Source: JAZDCZ01 sp046757925 | Lineage (GTDB): Bacteria > Gemmatimonadota > Gemmatimonadetes > Gemmatimonadales > GWC2-71-9 | Reading direction: 5' to 3' | Assembly: GCA_046757925.1 (NCBI GenBank) | Contig: JBHHZE010000019.1 | Span: 1-53,613 of the forward strand | Length of the DNA: 53,613 bases | Shown: piece after piece, positions 15,025 to 23,414 of the stretch | How the letters are laid out: each line of letters begins with the position of its first letter | Numbering within the stretch: position 1 is the first letter of the stretch | Program-made: the position numbers and the translations under genes | The notes under the pieces: generated by a model | Seen by the model: only the letters and a program-made list of their open reading frames with translations | What the model was told of the DNA's origin: nothing | Databases searched by the model: none

Positions 15025-15204
15025 TGAATCGCAAGCTACGGCGCTGCTAAGTTCAAGTCAATCAGTGGAATAGCCCGATCGTAGGCGCGGCTGTGACAAC
15101 CGCTATGGCTGTCATTATGGCAGATATAGTTGGTACGGGCCTTGCCCTGCGACTGTAGGGTTGAGGCAGGCATCTGATCATTTGGAAAACAGGGAGAACG
15201 AGGA
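15025..15204. promoter_or_regulatory. Divergent promoter region rhomboid/dnaK
   Basis: 180 bases between divergent genes must hold both promoters. A purine-rich ribosome-binding site (GGGAGAACGAGGA) precedes dnaK. No CIRCE inverted repeat (TTAGCACTC-N9-GAGTGCTAA) and no convincing sigma-32 consensus could be found by eye, so heat-shock control is not established from sequence. Confidence 0.4.
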
Positions 15205-17121
15205 ATGGCGGAGAAAGTTATTGGAATAGACCTGGGGACAACCAACTCGGTCGTCGCGGTAATGGAGGGTGGTGACCCGGTGGTGATTCCCAATGCCGAG
15301 GGTGGTCGGACGACTCCATCGGTGGTGGCATTTACCAAGGATGGGGAGCGGTTGGTAGGTCAGGTCGCCAAGCGGCAGGCGGTAACCAATCCCGGCAACA
15401 CCGTGTTCTCCATCAAGCGTTTCATGGGCCGACGGATGGCCGAGGTCAAGTCGGAGATATCGTTGGTGCCGTACAAAGTGGCGGCTGGCAAGGGAGACCT
15501 GGCGTCGGTCGATATCCAGGGCAAGACCTACACGCCGCCCGAGATCTCCGCGATGGTCCTACAGAAGATGCGCCAGACGGCGGAGGACTATCTCGGTCAC
15601 TCGGTTGAGAAGGCGGTCATCACGGTGCCCGCCTATTTCAACGATTCACAGCGCCAGGCAACCAAGGATGCGGGCAAGATCGCCGGGCTCGATGTTCTGC
15701 GGATCATCAACGAGCCGACGGCCGCATCGCTGGCCTACGGGTTGGAGAGTAAGAAGGAAGAGAAGATAGCGGTGTTCGACTTGGGGGGCGGAACCTACGA
15801 TATCTCCATTCTCGAACTGGCAGAGGGGGTTTTCGAAGTTAAAGCGACCAACGGAGACACTCACCTTGGTGGTGACGACTTCGATCAGAGAGTCATCGAC
15901 TGGCTCGTTGCAGAGTTCAAGAAGGATCAGGGGATCGATCTGAGCAAGGATCCCATGGCGCTACAGCGCCTGAAGGAGGCCGCGGAGAAGGCCAAGATGG
16001 AGTTGTCGACCACTTCACAGACGGAGATCAACCTTCCGTTCATCACGGCCGATCAGTCGGGTCCCAAGCATCTCAACTACACCCTGCCCCGCGCCAAGTT
16101 CGAGCAGTTGGTGGATGACCTGATCCAGCGTGTCATTCCGCCCATGGAGAAGGCTCTAAAGGATGCGGGGCTCAAGACATCCGATATCGACGAGATCATC
16201 CTCGTCGGCGGGTCTACTCGAATCCCCAAGGTCCAGGACGCGGTCAAGGGTTTCTTCGGCAAGGAACCCAATAAGGGGGTCAATCCGGACGAGGTAGTTG
16301 GGATCGGAGCCGCCATTCAAGGTGGCGTTCTGGCGGGCGAGGTGAAGGATGTGTTGCTCCTCGACGTAACCCCGCTGTCGCTGGGAATCGAGACTCTTGG
16401 TGGGGTAACCACGGTGCTCATCCCACGCAACACGACGATTCCGACCAAGAAGGCGGAAGTTTTCTCGACGGCCGAGAACAACCAGACCACGGTAGAGATA
16501 CACGTGCTCCAGGGCGAGCGGGAGATGGCGCTCGACAACCGCACAATCGGTCGCTTCCAGTTGACCGGCATTCCGCCTGCACCGCGAGGAATGCCTCAGA
16601 TCGAGGTCACGTTCGACATCGACGCCAACGGGATCTTGCACGTGTCGGCCAAAGACAAGGCGACCGGCAAAGAACAGAAGATAAGAATCGAGGCCTCGAG
16701 TGGACTTTCGGACTCCGAGATCGATCGCATGGTGAAGGACGCGGAAGAGCATTCCGACGAAGACAAGAAGCGGCGCGAGCAGGTAGAGCAGAGAAATAGA
16801 CTCGACGCGCTGATCTTTGAAGTGGAGAAGAACAGCAAGGAGTGGGCAGACCGGCTGGAAGATTCTGTGCGGCAGCGGCTGGACGATGCAGTGGAATCCG
16901 CCAAGAAGTCACTGCGCTCGGGAGAGTCGGAAGAGATCAAGAATGCGCTCGAGCAACTGAGCCAAGCCTACTCTGCAGCTGGTGCATCGCTGATGCAGGA
17001 AGCCCAGGCTCAGGCCCAAGATACCTCGTCGGCGGAACCAGCAGCGGACTCCAGCGCAGACACTGGCGACGAGAATGTAGAAGAAGCAGATTACGAGATC
17101 GTAGACGACGCCAAGTCCTGA
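15205..17121 (+). CDS. dnaK: Chaperone protein DnaK (Hsp70)
   Basis: 638 residues, the normal length. It is the ATP-dependent cytoplasmic chaperone. GIDLGTTNSVVAVMEGG opens the nucleotide-binding domain, with AYFNDSQRQATKDAG, NEPTAASLAYG, FDLGGGTYD and LVGGSTRIP following. The substrate-binding domain begins near LLLDVTPLSLGIETLGG (about residue 390) and the helical lid runs from about 505. The C-terminus ends EEADYEIVDDAKS, close to the EEVD-like tail seen in many DnaKs. No dnaJ or grpE is adjacent; the next gene is a DegP-type protease, so this is a small envelope/cytosol proteostasis pair. Confidence 0.98.
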   Translation: MAEKVIGIDLGTTNSVVAVMEGGDPVVIPNAEGGRTTPSVVAFTKDGERLVGQVAKRQAVTNPGNTVFSIKRFMGRRMAEVKSEISLVPYKVAAGKGDLASVDIQGKTYTPPEISAMVLQKMRQTAEDYLGHSVEKAVITVPAYFNDSQRQATKDAGKIAGLDVLRIINEPTAASLAYGLESKKEEKIAVFDLGGGTYDISILELAEGVFEVKATNGDTHLGGDDFDQRVIDWLVAEFKKDQGIDLSKDPMALQRLKEAAEKAKMELSTTSQTEINLPFITADQSGPKHLNYTLPRAKFEQLVDDLIQRVIPPMEKALKDAGLKTSDIDEIILVGGSTRIPKVQDAVKGFFGKEPNKGVNPDEVVGIGAAIQGGVLAGEVKDVLLLDVTPLSLGIETLGGVTTVLIPRNTTIPTKKAEVFSTAENNQTTVEIHVLQGEREMALDNRTIGRFQLTGIPPAPRGMPQIEVTFDIDANGILHVSAKDKATGKEQKIRIEASSGLSDSEIDRMVKDAEEHSDEDKKRREQVEQRNRLDALIFEVEKNSKEWADRLEDSVRQRLDDAVESAKKSLRSGESEEIKNALEQLSQAYSAAGASLMQEAQAQAQDTSSAEPAADSSADTGDENVEEADYEIVDDAKS

Positions 17122-17211
17122 GGGAGAAACTAACTTTCCTCAATTGGGGTTCTAGTAAGGAACCTCGCGGGTGTTGATCATAGATTAGTATTCAAAGCGA
17201 GAGTGACCACA

Positions 17212-18771
17212 ATGAAACGTACGAGAGACTGGATAAAGTTGGGTACGATGATCGGGCTTGCCCTGTCCTTGACGGTAGCATTCGCGATCGTTATCGAATC
17301 GCCGAGGTCATCGTTCGCGCAACAGGCGAACGTGCTTCCAGCGTTGGAAGCAACGCGATCACTCCCCCGTGCGATACCGGCCGCGGCACCGCTTGCAGAC
17401 CTGAGTGAAGCGTTCACCGCGGTGGCAGAAGCGGTTCAGCCATCGGTTGTCTTTATCACATCGGTCTCCGAGACCAGGACGCCGCGACTCCGGCCCCAAT
17501 CGCCGTTCGATCGGTTTTTCGATCAGACTCCGCGCCGGCGGACCGCCACAGGAAGTGGGTTCATCATCTCCGACGACGGTTACATCGTTACGAACAACCA
17601 CGTTGTTGAGGATGCCAAGAAGCTGACTGTAACGCTTTTCGACCACCGGAAGTTTGACGCCGAGATCGTGGGTCGCGACCCGAACACCGACCTCGCCGTA
17701 ATCAAGATCGCAGAGAAAGGACTCCACGCGATGTCGTTCGGCGATTCGGATTCGGCTCGCGTAGGAGAGTGGGTGTTGGCAATAGGCAACCCATTGGGCT
17801 TCGAGTCGACGGTCACTGCCGGGATCGTGAGCGCCCGGGGCCGGGGGCTCCGCGATCTCGTCAACTCGGAGTGGAACATCCAGGACTACATTCAGACGGA
17901 CGCGGCCATCAATCCGGGTAATTCGGGTGGGCCGTTGGTCAATATCCGTGGGCAAGTGATCGGCGTAAACGCGGCGATAGCGAGCAGGACCGGGTACTAC
18001 TCCGGTTACGGGTTTGCAATTCCGTCGAACCTCACCCGCGCCGTGGCCAGCCAACTGATCGCTGACGGCAAGGTCACGAGAGCCGCTCTCGGCGTGCAGA
18101 TAACCCAGGCCGACGCGGTCGACGCCGAAGCTGTTGGACTCAAGGAAATCCGTGGCGTCAGGATCGAGGACTTCAGCGGAGATAACAGTCCTGCCAAGCG
18201 TGCCGGACTCAAGCCGGGCGACATCATCGTGGAGCTCGACGGCACCAAGGTGCAGTACGTAGCTCAGCTGCAGCAGATAGTCGGATTCAAGAAGCCGGGC
18301 ACCGTTGTCAACGTCACCGTGCTCAGAGATAACGGCAAACGCCATACCTACAAAGTGCGCTTGATCGAGGCAAATACCAGTCCGAAGCAGCAACTGGCCT
18401 CCGGCAGGCCCGACAAACCAGAGGATTCTGACTCGTTCGAATCGAAAATCGGTATCGGCGTTCAGCCCTTCAGCAAGCGAGATGCACGTGAGGCTGGGAT
18501 CCCAGGCAGCGTCCCCACCGGGCTGGCCGTTACCGAGGTCGAAGAGGACGGGCCAGCTGACGGGAGACTCTTTGCCAGCAATCTACGGCAAGGTTTCATC
18601 GAAATCATAACGGACGTGAACAACCAGCCCGTGTCGACGCGTACCGATCTCGACAACGTGCTGCGCGATATTCCGCACGGTGATATCATAATGCTACACG
18701 TTGCGCGCGTGATAATCCGTCAGTCCGACGTACAAGTGAGCAGACAGGCGGTCAGAATCAAGATTCGATGA
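17212..18771 (+). CDS. degP: Periplasmic serine protease DegP/HtrA family
   Basis: 519 residues from ATG 17212; a GTG nine bases earlier is possible. A signal peptide or anchor spans about 10-40 (LGTMIGLALSLTVAFAIVI). The trypsin-like domain carries His in TNNHVVEDA, Asp in NTDLAVIKI and Ser in NPGNSGGPLVN. Two PDZ domains follow, about 280-375 (RAGLKPGDIIVELDG) and 410-515 (ITDVNNQPVSTRTDLDNVL), as in DegP/DegQ. It degrades or refolds misfolded envelope proteins. The gene is 90 bases after dnaK and ends just before a strong hairpin shared with the convergent oxidase operon. Confidence 0.93.
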   Translation: MKRTRDWIKLGTMIGLALSLTVAFAIVIESPRSSFAQQANVLPALEATRSLPRAIPAAAPLADLSEAFTAVAEAVQPSVVFITSVSETRTPRLRPQSPFDRFFDQTPRRRTATGSGFIISDDGYIVTNNHVVEDAKKLTVTLFDHRKFDAEIVGRDPNTDLAVIKIAEKGLHAMSFGDSDSARVGEWVLAIGNPLGFESTVTAGIVSARGRGLRDLVNSEWNIQDYIQTDAAINPGNSGGPLVNIRGQVIGVNAAIASRTGYYSGYGFAIPSNLTRAVASQLIADGKVTRAALGVQITQADAVDAEAVGLKEIRGVRIEDFSGDNSPAKRAGLKPGDIIVELDGTKVQYVAQLQQIVGFKKPGTVVNVTVLRDNGKRHTYKVRLIEANTSPKQQLASGRPDKPEDSDSFESKIGIGVQPFSKRDAREAGIPGSVPTGLAVTEVEEDGPADGRLFASNLRQGFIEIITDVNNQPVSTRTDLDNVLRDIPHGDIIMLHVARVIIRQSDVQVSRQAVRIKIR

Positions 18772-18780
18772 ACCACGATG

Positions 18781-18829
18781 GAACTGAAAGAGCGCCGGCT
18801 CCCAGCTAGGAGGGCCGGCGCTCCAGTTC
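18781..18829. terminator. Bidirectional terminator hairpin
   Basis: A long inverted repeat lies between the convergent degP-like and cytochrome oxidase genes. The inner stem is AGCGCCGGCTCC paired with GGAG/GGCCGGCGCT (18791-18822), and outer arms GAACTG (18781-18786) and CAGTTC (18824-18829) extend it. No long U-tract follows on either side, but the position and stem strength suit a shared terminator. Confidence 0.7.
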
Positions 18830-18851
18830 TCTCTATGAACATCTCGACCTA

Positions 18852-19163
18852 TTACGTCCCCACAACTACCCCGAACAAGAATAGAAGTGCGACAGCCACC
18901 GCCACGGCGATCAGCAGTGGAAGCGTAAAAATCAAAGTCAGCAAGCCGTGGTCGCGTTTGAGATGCATGTAGAACAGGACGACAAGTGCGAACTTGCACG
19001 CGGACAGTGTCAGGAGCAGTGGGACGAGGACACCCTGAAACGCCGGGATATAGAATACGCCGACCTCGACCAACGTGATGATTATCAGCAAGCCGGCAAC
19101 TGCCATATAGGCGTCGGTCGGCCGCGCGTGCGGCTGTGTCACCAGCTGATCCTGTTCGCTCAT
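18852..19163 (-). CDS. ctaF: Cytochrome c oxidase subunit IV (CtaF-like)
   Basis: 103 residues from ATG 19163, eleven bases after subunit III. Three hydrophobic helices with VEVGVFYIPAF and FYMHLKRDHGLLTLIFTLP match the small bacterial COX4/CtaF subunit. It assembles with subunits I-III of an aa3/caa3 oxidase in the cytoplasmic membrane. An upstream in-frame ATG at 19217 would overlap subunit III by 43 bases and is not favoured. Last gene of its operon, followed by the hairpin. Confidence 0.85.
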   Translation of the reverse strand: MSEQDQLVTQPHARPTDAYMAVAGLLIIITLVEVGVFYIPAFQGVLVPLLLTLSACKFALVVLFYMHLKRDHGLLTLIFTLPLLIAVAVAVALLFLFGVVVGT

Positions 19164-19174
19164 AAGTCCACTCA

Positions 19175-19762
19175 CTAGCGCTGAAGTAGATAGACCACCG
19201 TGAAGATCACTATCCATACGACATCTACAAAGTGCCAGTACAGACCCGCAATCTCAACATTCAGGGCTTTCTGCGGCCCCAGTTTTCCTTGTAGCGATCG
19301 GAAGAGCAGCGTAAGGAGCCATAGCACGCCGACTGCCACGTGGCCGCCGTGGAAACCCGTAAGTACGAAGAACGTCGAGCCAAACAGATTGGATTGCAGC
19401 GTGAGGCCCTCATGCACAAAGGTAGTAAACTCGTAGGCCTGAAAGCCGAGAAAGATCATCCCGAGAGCGGCCGTTGTCGCCAGCCATGCACGGGCCCATA
19501 GTTTGTCGCCGCGTTCCACCGCGGCCAGCGCCATCACCATAGCCAAGCTCGACATCAGCAGGGCAAATGTGCTCACAGACGTGATCGGGATGTTGAGGAT
19601 TTCCTGCGGTGTCGGGCCTACGACCGACCGGCCTTCGTACACCAGGTAGGTTGCTATCAGGCTGCCGAAGAGCAGGCACTCGGACCCGATGAAGGTCCAG
19701 AACGCCATCTTTCGGCTGTCGATTCCCGTCTTCGTATTTGGTGCAATAGCCGCGTGTGTCAT
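19175..19762 (-). CDS. ctaE: Cytochrome c oxidase subunit III
   Basis: 195 residues, the short five-helix bacterial form. TFIGSECLLFGSLIATYLVY, FQAYEFTTFVHEG, GFHGGHVAVGVLW and GLYWHFVDVVWIVIFTVVYL are standard COX3 motifs, including the conserved Glu and His residues. It stabilises subunit I and influences oxygen delivery. The gene starts three bases after subunit I ends, so it is in the same operon. Confidence 0.95.
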   Translation of the reverse strand: MTHAAIAPNTKTGIDSRKMAFWTFIGSECLLFGSLIATYLVYEGRSVVGPTPQEILNIPITSVSTFALLMSSLAMVMALAAVERGDKLWARAWLATTAALGMIFLGFQAYEFTTFVHEGLTLQSNLFGSTFFVLTGFHGGHVAVGVLWLLTLLFRSLQGKLGPQKALNVEIAGLYWHFVDVVWIVIFTVVYLLQR

Positions 19763-19765
19763 AGC

Positions 19766-21583
19766 TCAGGCCTCAAAGGGCTGGAAAGCCCAGGCATAGA
19801 TCGAAATCACGGTGATTCCGGCGGCAAAGAGTACCATCGGAAGCGCGTGCGACACCGCCCCAACGGCGGCAACGAGCACGCCGAATGCAGTTGCGATAGG
19901 CCAGATCGAACCTCCGGGCACATGGACCGGCGCGGGAGGAACGTCCGGGATCTCATTGACTCCACCTTCCTTCCACAACGCGAGCCTGCTACGCACTTCA
20001 GGCTGAACCGAGAAGTTGTACACCGGCGGCGGTGATGAGGTTGCCCACTCCAGCGTCGCCGCGTTCCACGGGTTCTTCCCGGCCACTGCGCCTCTCCTGC
20101 GCGACCACCAGATGTTGAACATGAAGATGAGGAACGAAGACCCGAAGAGGAACGCGCCGACGGTGGATACGAGATTGAGAGTGTCCAACCCCAGTTGGGT
20201 ATCGTAGGTGTAGATCCGGCGCGGCATCCCCAGCAGACCGATAAAGTGCATCGGGAAAAACGCTACGTTCATGCCAATCATCATCAAGGCCCAGTGCGCC
20301 TTACCCATTCCTTCGTGCAACATTCTGCCAAACATTTTCGGCCACCAATAGTAGATGGCACCGAATATTCCCATGAGCGCGCCACCCACCAGCACGTAGT
20401 GTATGTGGGCAACCACGAAGTAAGTGTCAGTCTGCTGGAGATCACTCGGAGGCGAAGAGTGCATCACACCGGACAATCCGCCAATTATGAACATGGCGAT
20501 GAAACCGACGGCAAAGAGCAGCGGGGTCTTGAACTGAATTCTCCCCCCCCACATCGTGGCGATCCAATTGAAGATCTTAACGCCGGTTGGTATCGCTATG
20601 AGCATCGTGGTAGCGCCAAACACCGAGTCGGCGACCGCACCCAACCCTACCGCGAACATGTGATGGCTCCAGACACCCCATCCCATAATCGCGATCAAAG
20701 CACCGGAGTAGACAACAACCGCGTATCCGAAAAGTGGCTTACGAGAGAATGTGGGCAATATTTCCGACACCATTCCCATAGTGGGAAGAATCAGTATGTA
20801 GACCTCCGGATGACCGAAAAGCCAGAACAAGTGCTGCCACAGAAGCAGGTCTCCACCTGCGGCCACGTTGTAGAAATTGGTCCCGAAAAATCGGTCGAAC
20901 ATCAGAAGCACCAGCGCAACCGTGATCACCGGGAACGCCGTTACCACAATGAACTGAGTTACCAAAGTCATCCAGGTGAACACCGGCATTCGCATGAGCT
21001 TCATCCCGGGTGCCCGGAGATTGATGATAGTGACTATGAAATTGATGCCCGCGGCAATTGACGCGACACCCAGTATTTGAAGGCCCAGCAGCCAAAAGTC
21101 GATGTTGAGACCCGGCGAATACTGCTTCGACGTCAAATTGACGTATCCGAACCAACCTCCATCCGGTGCTGCGCCGAACAAGAAGCTCGCGTTGAGAAAA
21201 ATCCCACCGAACAGGAACGCCCAATAGCTGAATGCGTTCAGACGCGGAAAGGCGACGTCACGGGCGCCGATCTGAAGAGGCACGATATAGTTGAAAAACG
21301 CGGCCGACAGCGGCATGATCGCCAGGAACACCATTGTCGTACCGTGCATCGTAAATAACTGATTGAACGTCTCGGCATCGACGAGCGTGTTATTGGGCGA
21401 TGCCAACTGAGCGCGGATGAGCAGCGCTTCAAGCCCGCCAACTAGAAAGAAGAAGAAGGCGGTCACGCCGTACAGAATACCGATCCGCTTGTGGTCCGTG
21501 GTCGTGATCCAGCTCATTATGCCGGACCGCGGCTCGACAGCGTGTACATGAGCGGACTCGAGACTGGAAACAGATGTAGCCAT
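19766..21583 (-). CDS. ctaD: Cytochrome c oxidase subunit I (heme-copper, A-type)
   Basis: 605 residues. This is the catalytic subunit binding heme a and the heme a3-CuB centre. MHGTTMVFLAIMP, HLFWLFGHPEVYILILP (CuB His and proton-channel Glu), WSHHMFAVG (CuB His pair) and VVAHIHYVLVGG (heme a/a3 His) are all present. GHPEV marks the A1-type D-channel. The C-terminal ~90 residues include an extra hydrophobic pair (IWPIATAFGVLVAAV...), as in caa3 enzymes. It is a different copy from the subunit I at 30.2-32.0 kb, so the organism has two related oxidases. Confidence 0.97.
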   Translation of the reverse strand: MATSVSSLESAHVHAVEPRSGIMSWITTTDHKRIGILYGVTAFFFFLVGGLEALLIRAQLASPNNTLVDAETFNQLFTMHGTTMVFLAIMPLSAAFFNYIVPLQIGARDVAFPRLNAFSYWAFLFGGIFLNASFLFGAAPDGGWFGYVNLTSKQYSPGLNIDFWLLGLQILGVASIAAGINFIVTIINLRAPGMKLMRMPVFTWMTLVTQFIVVTAFPVITVALVLLMFDRFFGTNFYNVAAGGDLLLWQHLFWLFGHPEVYILILPTMGMVSEILPTFSRKPLFGYAVVVYSGALIAIMGWGVWSHHMFAVGLGAVADSVFGATTMLIAIPTGVKIFNWIATMWGGRIQFKTPLLFAVGFIAMFIIGGLSGVMHSSPPSDLQQTDTYFVVAHIHYVLVGGALMGIFGAIYYWWPKMFGRMLHEGMGKAHWALMMIGMNVAFFPMHFIGLLGMPRRIYTYDTQLGLDTLNLVSTVGAFLFGSSFLIFMFNIWWSRRRGAVAGKNPWNAATLEWATSSPPPVYNFSVQPEVRSRLALWKEGGVNEIPDVPPAPVHVPGGSIWPIATAFGVLVAAVGAVSHALPMVLFAAGITVISIYAWAFQPFEA

Positions 21584-21590
21584 TTGCGGT

Positions 21591-22622
21591 TTATTTCAAA
21601 CTCTGCAGATATGCCACGAGCGCAGAGATTTCATCCTCGGTTAGCGGCAGCTTGGGCATCAAGCTGCCCGGCTTTTCCGCCGGCGGATCCCTCAACCAAC
21701 GTGCCAGTCCTGCGGCGTCGTTGGGGAGAATACCTCCGGCTATCGTAGAGCGGCTCGCAGCATGTGTCAGGTCCGGCCCAGTCCGAGCAACGCTCCTCAC
21801 TCCCTGGATCGTGTGACAGCTGAAGCAAATCCCCTTCCCCGTCCAAATCTCTTCACCTCGAGCCTCGGCCGTGCCGGAATCGGGAACGTCGGCGTCCGAA
21901 ACCTGCCGAGTTACCCATTGTTCGAACGAAACCGAGTCCTCCACAACGACCCTGGTCCTCATGTTCGCATGCGACAAACCGCAGAATTCGGCACACTGAC
22001 CCATGAACTCCCCAATGGAATCGGGGACCAACGACAGTCGATTCGTCCGACCCTGAACGACATCTCGTTTTCCACCCAGGAGTGGCACCCAAAAGCTGTG
22101 GATCACGTCTGCGGAAGTCATCGCCAGAGCGGCTGGACGACCCACCGGCAGATGCAGCTCGTTTGCGGTTGTTACACCGTATTGGGAGTACCTGTATTCC
22201 CACCACCACTGATGACCGATCACTTCCACCTCGATCGCTCCGGCAGCAGGAGTGCCGTCGATCCGGAAAATCGTCTGCATCGTAGGCACCGCGATGAACA
22301 CCAAGATGGCGGCTGGAGCCAAGGTCCAAGCGATCTCCAGCACCGTGTGACCGTGAACGTATTTTGGCTCGCCTTCCTGGCCCGGCCGCGCTCGGTAGCG
22401 GATCAGAGTGTATACCAGCAGAGCCTCCACCACCACAAACACCGCGAGGGCCCATCCGAAAATGGTTCCGAACAGATTGCTGAGTTCCGCGCCAAGGCTC
22501 GAGGCAGAATCGAACGTCGACTGGGGGAAGGGACCGCTACACCCGATAACCACGGTCCCGATCAGCGCTGTTAGTACTATCTGAAAACGAGCCAAACCGA
22601 AAAACGGACGACTAGAGCCCAT
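21591..22622 (-). CDS. ctaC: Cytochrome c oxidase subunit II fused to cytochrome c (caa3 type)
   Basis: 343 residues from ATG 22622, which gives a lipobox VIGC (about residue 26), a lipidated subunit II; an ATG 51 bases upstream has no ribosome-binding site. Two helices are followed by the CuA domain (HSFWVPLLGGKRD and QCAEFCGLSHANM). The C-terminal ~90 residues are a cytochrome c domain with CFSCH and a distal LMPKLPLTEDE Met region. The fusion supplies electrons directly to CuA. First gene of the operon; a promoter-like element and a hairpin with eight T lie upstream. Confidence 0.95.
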   Translation of the reverse strand: MGSSRPFFGLARFQIVLTALIGTVVIGCSGPFPQSTFDSASSLGAELSNLFGTIFGWALAVFVVVEALLVYTLIRYRARPGQEGEPKYVHGHTVLEIAWTLAPAAILVFIAVPTMQTIFRIDGTPAAGAIEVEVIGHQWWWEYRYSQYGVTTANELHLPVGRPAALAMTSADVIHSFWVPLLGGKRDVVQGRTNRLSLVPDSIGEFMGQCAEFCGLSHANMRTRVVVEDSVSFEQWVTRQVSDADVPDSGTAEARGEEIWTGKGICFSCHTIQGVRSVARTGPDLTHAASRSTIAGGILPNDAAGLARWLRDPPAEKPGSLMPKLPLTEDEISALVAYLQSLK

Positions 22623-22674
22623 ACTCTGTATACGGCATGTACAGCCTCGAACTTTAGACCTTAGATGGAGCATG

Positions 22675-22738
22675 AAAAAAAAGGGTGGCTGTAGGTCACC
22701 CCGCGGAGAATGGTAGCATGGCGTTGTGGCTGGGTCAA
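22675..22738 (-). promoter_or_regulatory. Promoter and 5' hairpin-T8 element upstream of caa3 operon
   Basis: On the minus strand TTGACC (22738-22733), 17 bases and TACCAT (22715-22710) look like a sigma-70-type promoter. Immediately downstream is a small hairpin (stem GGGTG/CACCC, 22701-22683) followed by eight T (22682-22675), then ctaC at 22622. The hairpin-T8 resembles an intrinsic terminator or attenuator, but it sits at the predicted transcript 5' end, which is unusual; the true start site may be further upstream. Confidence 0.45.
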
Positions 22739-22853
22739 TATTCGGGGAGATGCCCTAAGTGAACCGGGGTGACTATCTTTTGCACGATGCTGAATGCTCG
22801 ACGCTGGCGGACATGCTGAAGGACGAGCAGCACCTCAGACACAGGATCGTTAT

Positions 22854-23273
22854 ATGGTACAGCGGACAACCAATTACGGGCTAAACGTCGAGATCTCCCT
22901 CTCTTACAACCAGGCCGTGGCCAGGGTCAGAGACGAGCTTGCGAAAGAGGGATTTGGGATTCTAACGGAAATCGACGTCGCGGCGACCCTCAAGCAGAAG
23001 CTGGACGTAGATTTCAGACCTTACCTGATACTGGGTGCATGCAACCCCCCACTGGCCCATCAGGCCCTTTCACTCGAGCGCGACATCGGACTGCTCCTGC
23101 CGTGCAACGTGATTGTGTACGAGGCGGACTCGCCGGAACGCAGCGTCGTTGCGGCGATAGATCCGGAGGAGCAACTCAAGTTGGTAGGGAGACGCGAGAT
23201 CGAATCCGTCGCTCGCGACGTGCGAGAGCGACTCGAGCGGGTACTGCAGGCGGTAGCCGAGTGCTCTGAGTAG
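22854..23273 (+). CDS. DUF302 family protein
   Basis: 139 residues from ATG 22854. The domain is recognisable from ISLSYNQAVARVRDELAKEG, FGILTEIDVAATLKQKLDVD, YLILGACNPPLAHQAL and IGLLLPCNVIVYE, which follow the DUF302 consensus through the GxCNPxxA loop. It is a small soluble alpha/beta protein of unknown biochemical role; the conserved Cys suggests ligand or metal binding. It is divergent from the caa3 operon (shared ~230-base upstream region). An earlier in-frame start at 22794 lacks a ribosome-binding site. Confidence 0.88.
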   Translation: MVQRTTNYGLNVEISLSYNQAVARVRDELAKEGFGILTEIDVAATLKQKLDVDFRPYLILGACNPPLAHQALSLERDIGLLLPCNVIVYEADSPERSVVAAIDPEEQLKLVGRREIESVARDVRERLERVLQAVAECSE

Positions 23274-23290
23274 GGCTATGATACGCAAAC

Positions 23291-23354
23291 TTGTGAGCGC
23301 GGACCCGGTACTATAATATCGCGTACACCTGGAGCGGCCGGCGCAGCCGCAGGT
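23291..23354 (+). promoter_or_regulatory. Promoter-like element and leader hairpin upstream of amidase
   Basis: TTGTGA (23291-23296) and TATAAT (23312-23317) form a promoter-like pair with a short 15-base spacer. Ten bases later an inverted repeat (ACCT..GCGGC, loop, GCCGC AGGT; 23327-23354, with a 3-base bulge) would fold near the 5' end of the transcript. There is no U-tract. This could be a structured leader; no known riboswitch was recognised. Confidence 0.3.
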
Positions 23355-23414
23355 CGCTCACCCGTCCGTCGCAACAACATAGAGATTATTGTCCACCGTT
23401 CACCTCTTTGCGGA

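Noticed and set aside
15025..15204. CIRCE or sigma-32 control of dnaK
   Set aside because: No TTAGCACTC-N9-GAGTGCTAA and no convincing heat-shock promoter found by eye.
17359..18393. 344-codon open frame on the minus strand
   Set aside because: Lies opposite the DegP-like protease, which has a full catalytic triad and two PDZ domains.
20195..21061. 288-codon open frame on the plus strand
   Set aside because: Antisense to the first oxidase subunit I, no start signal and no motif.
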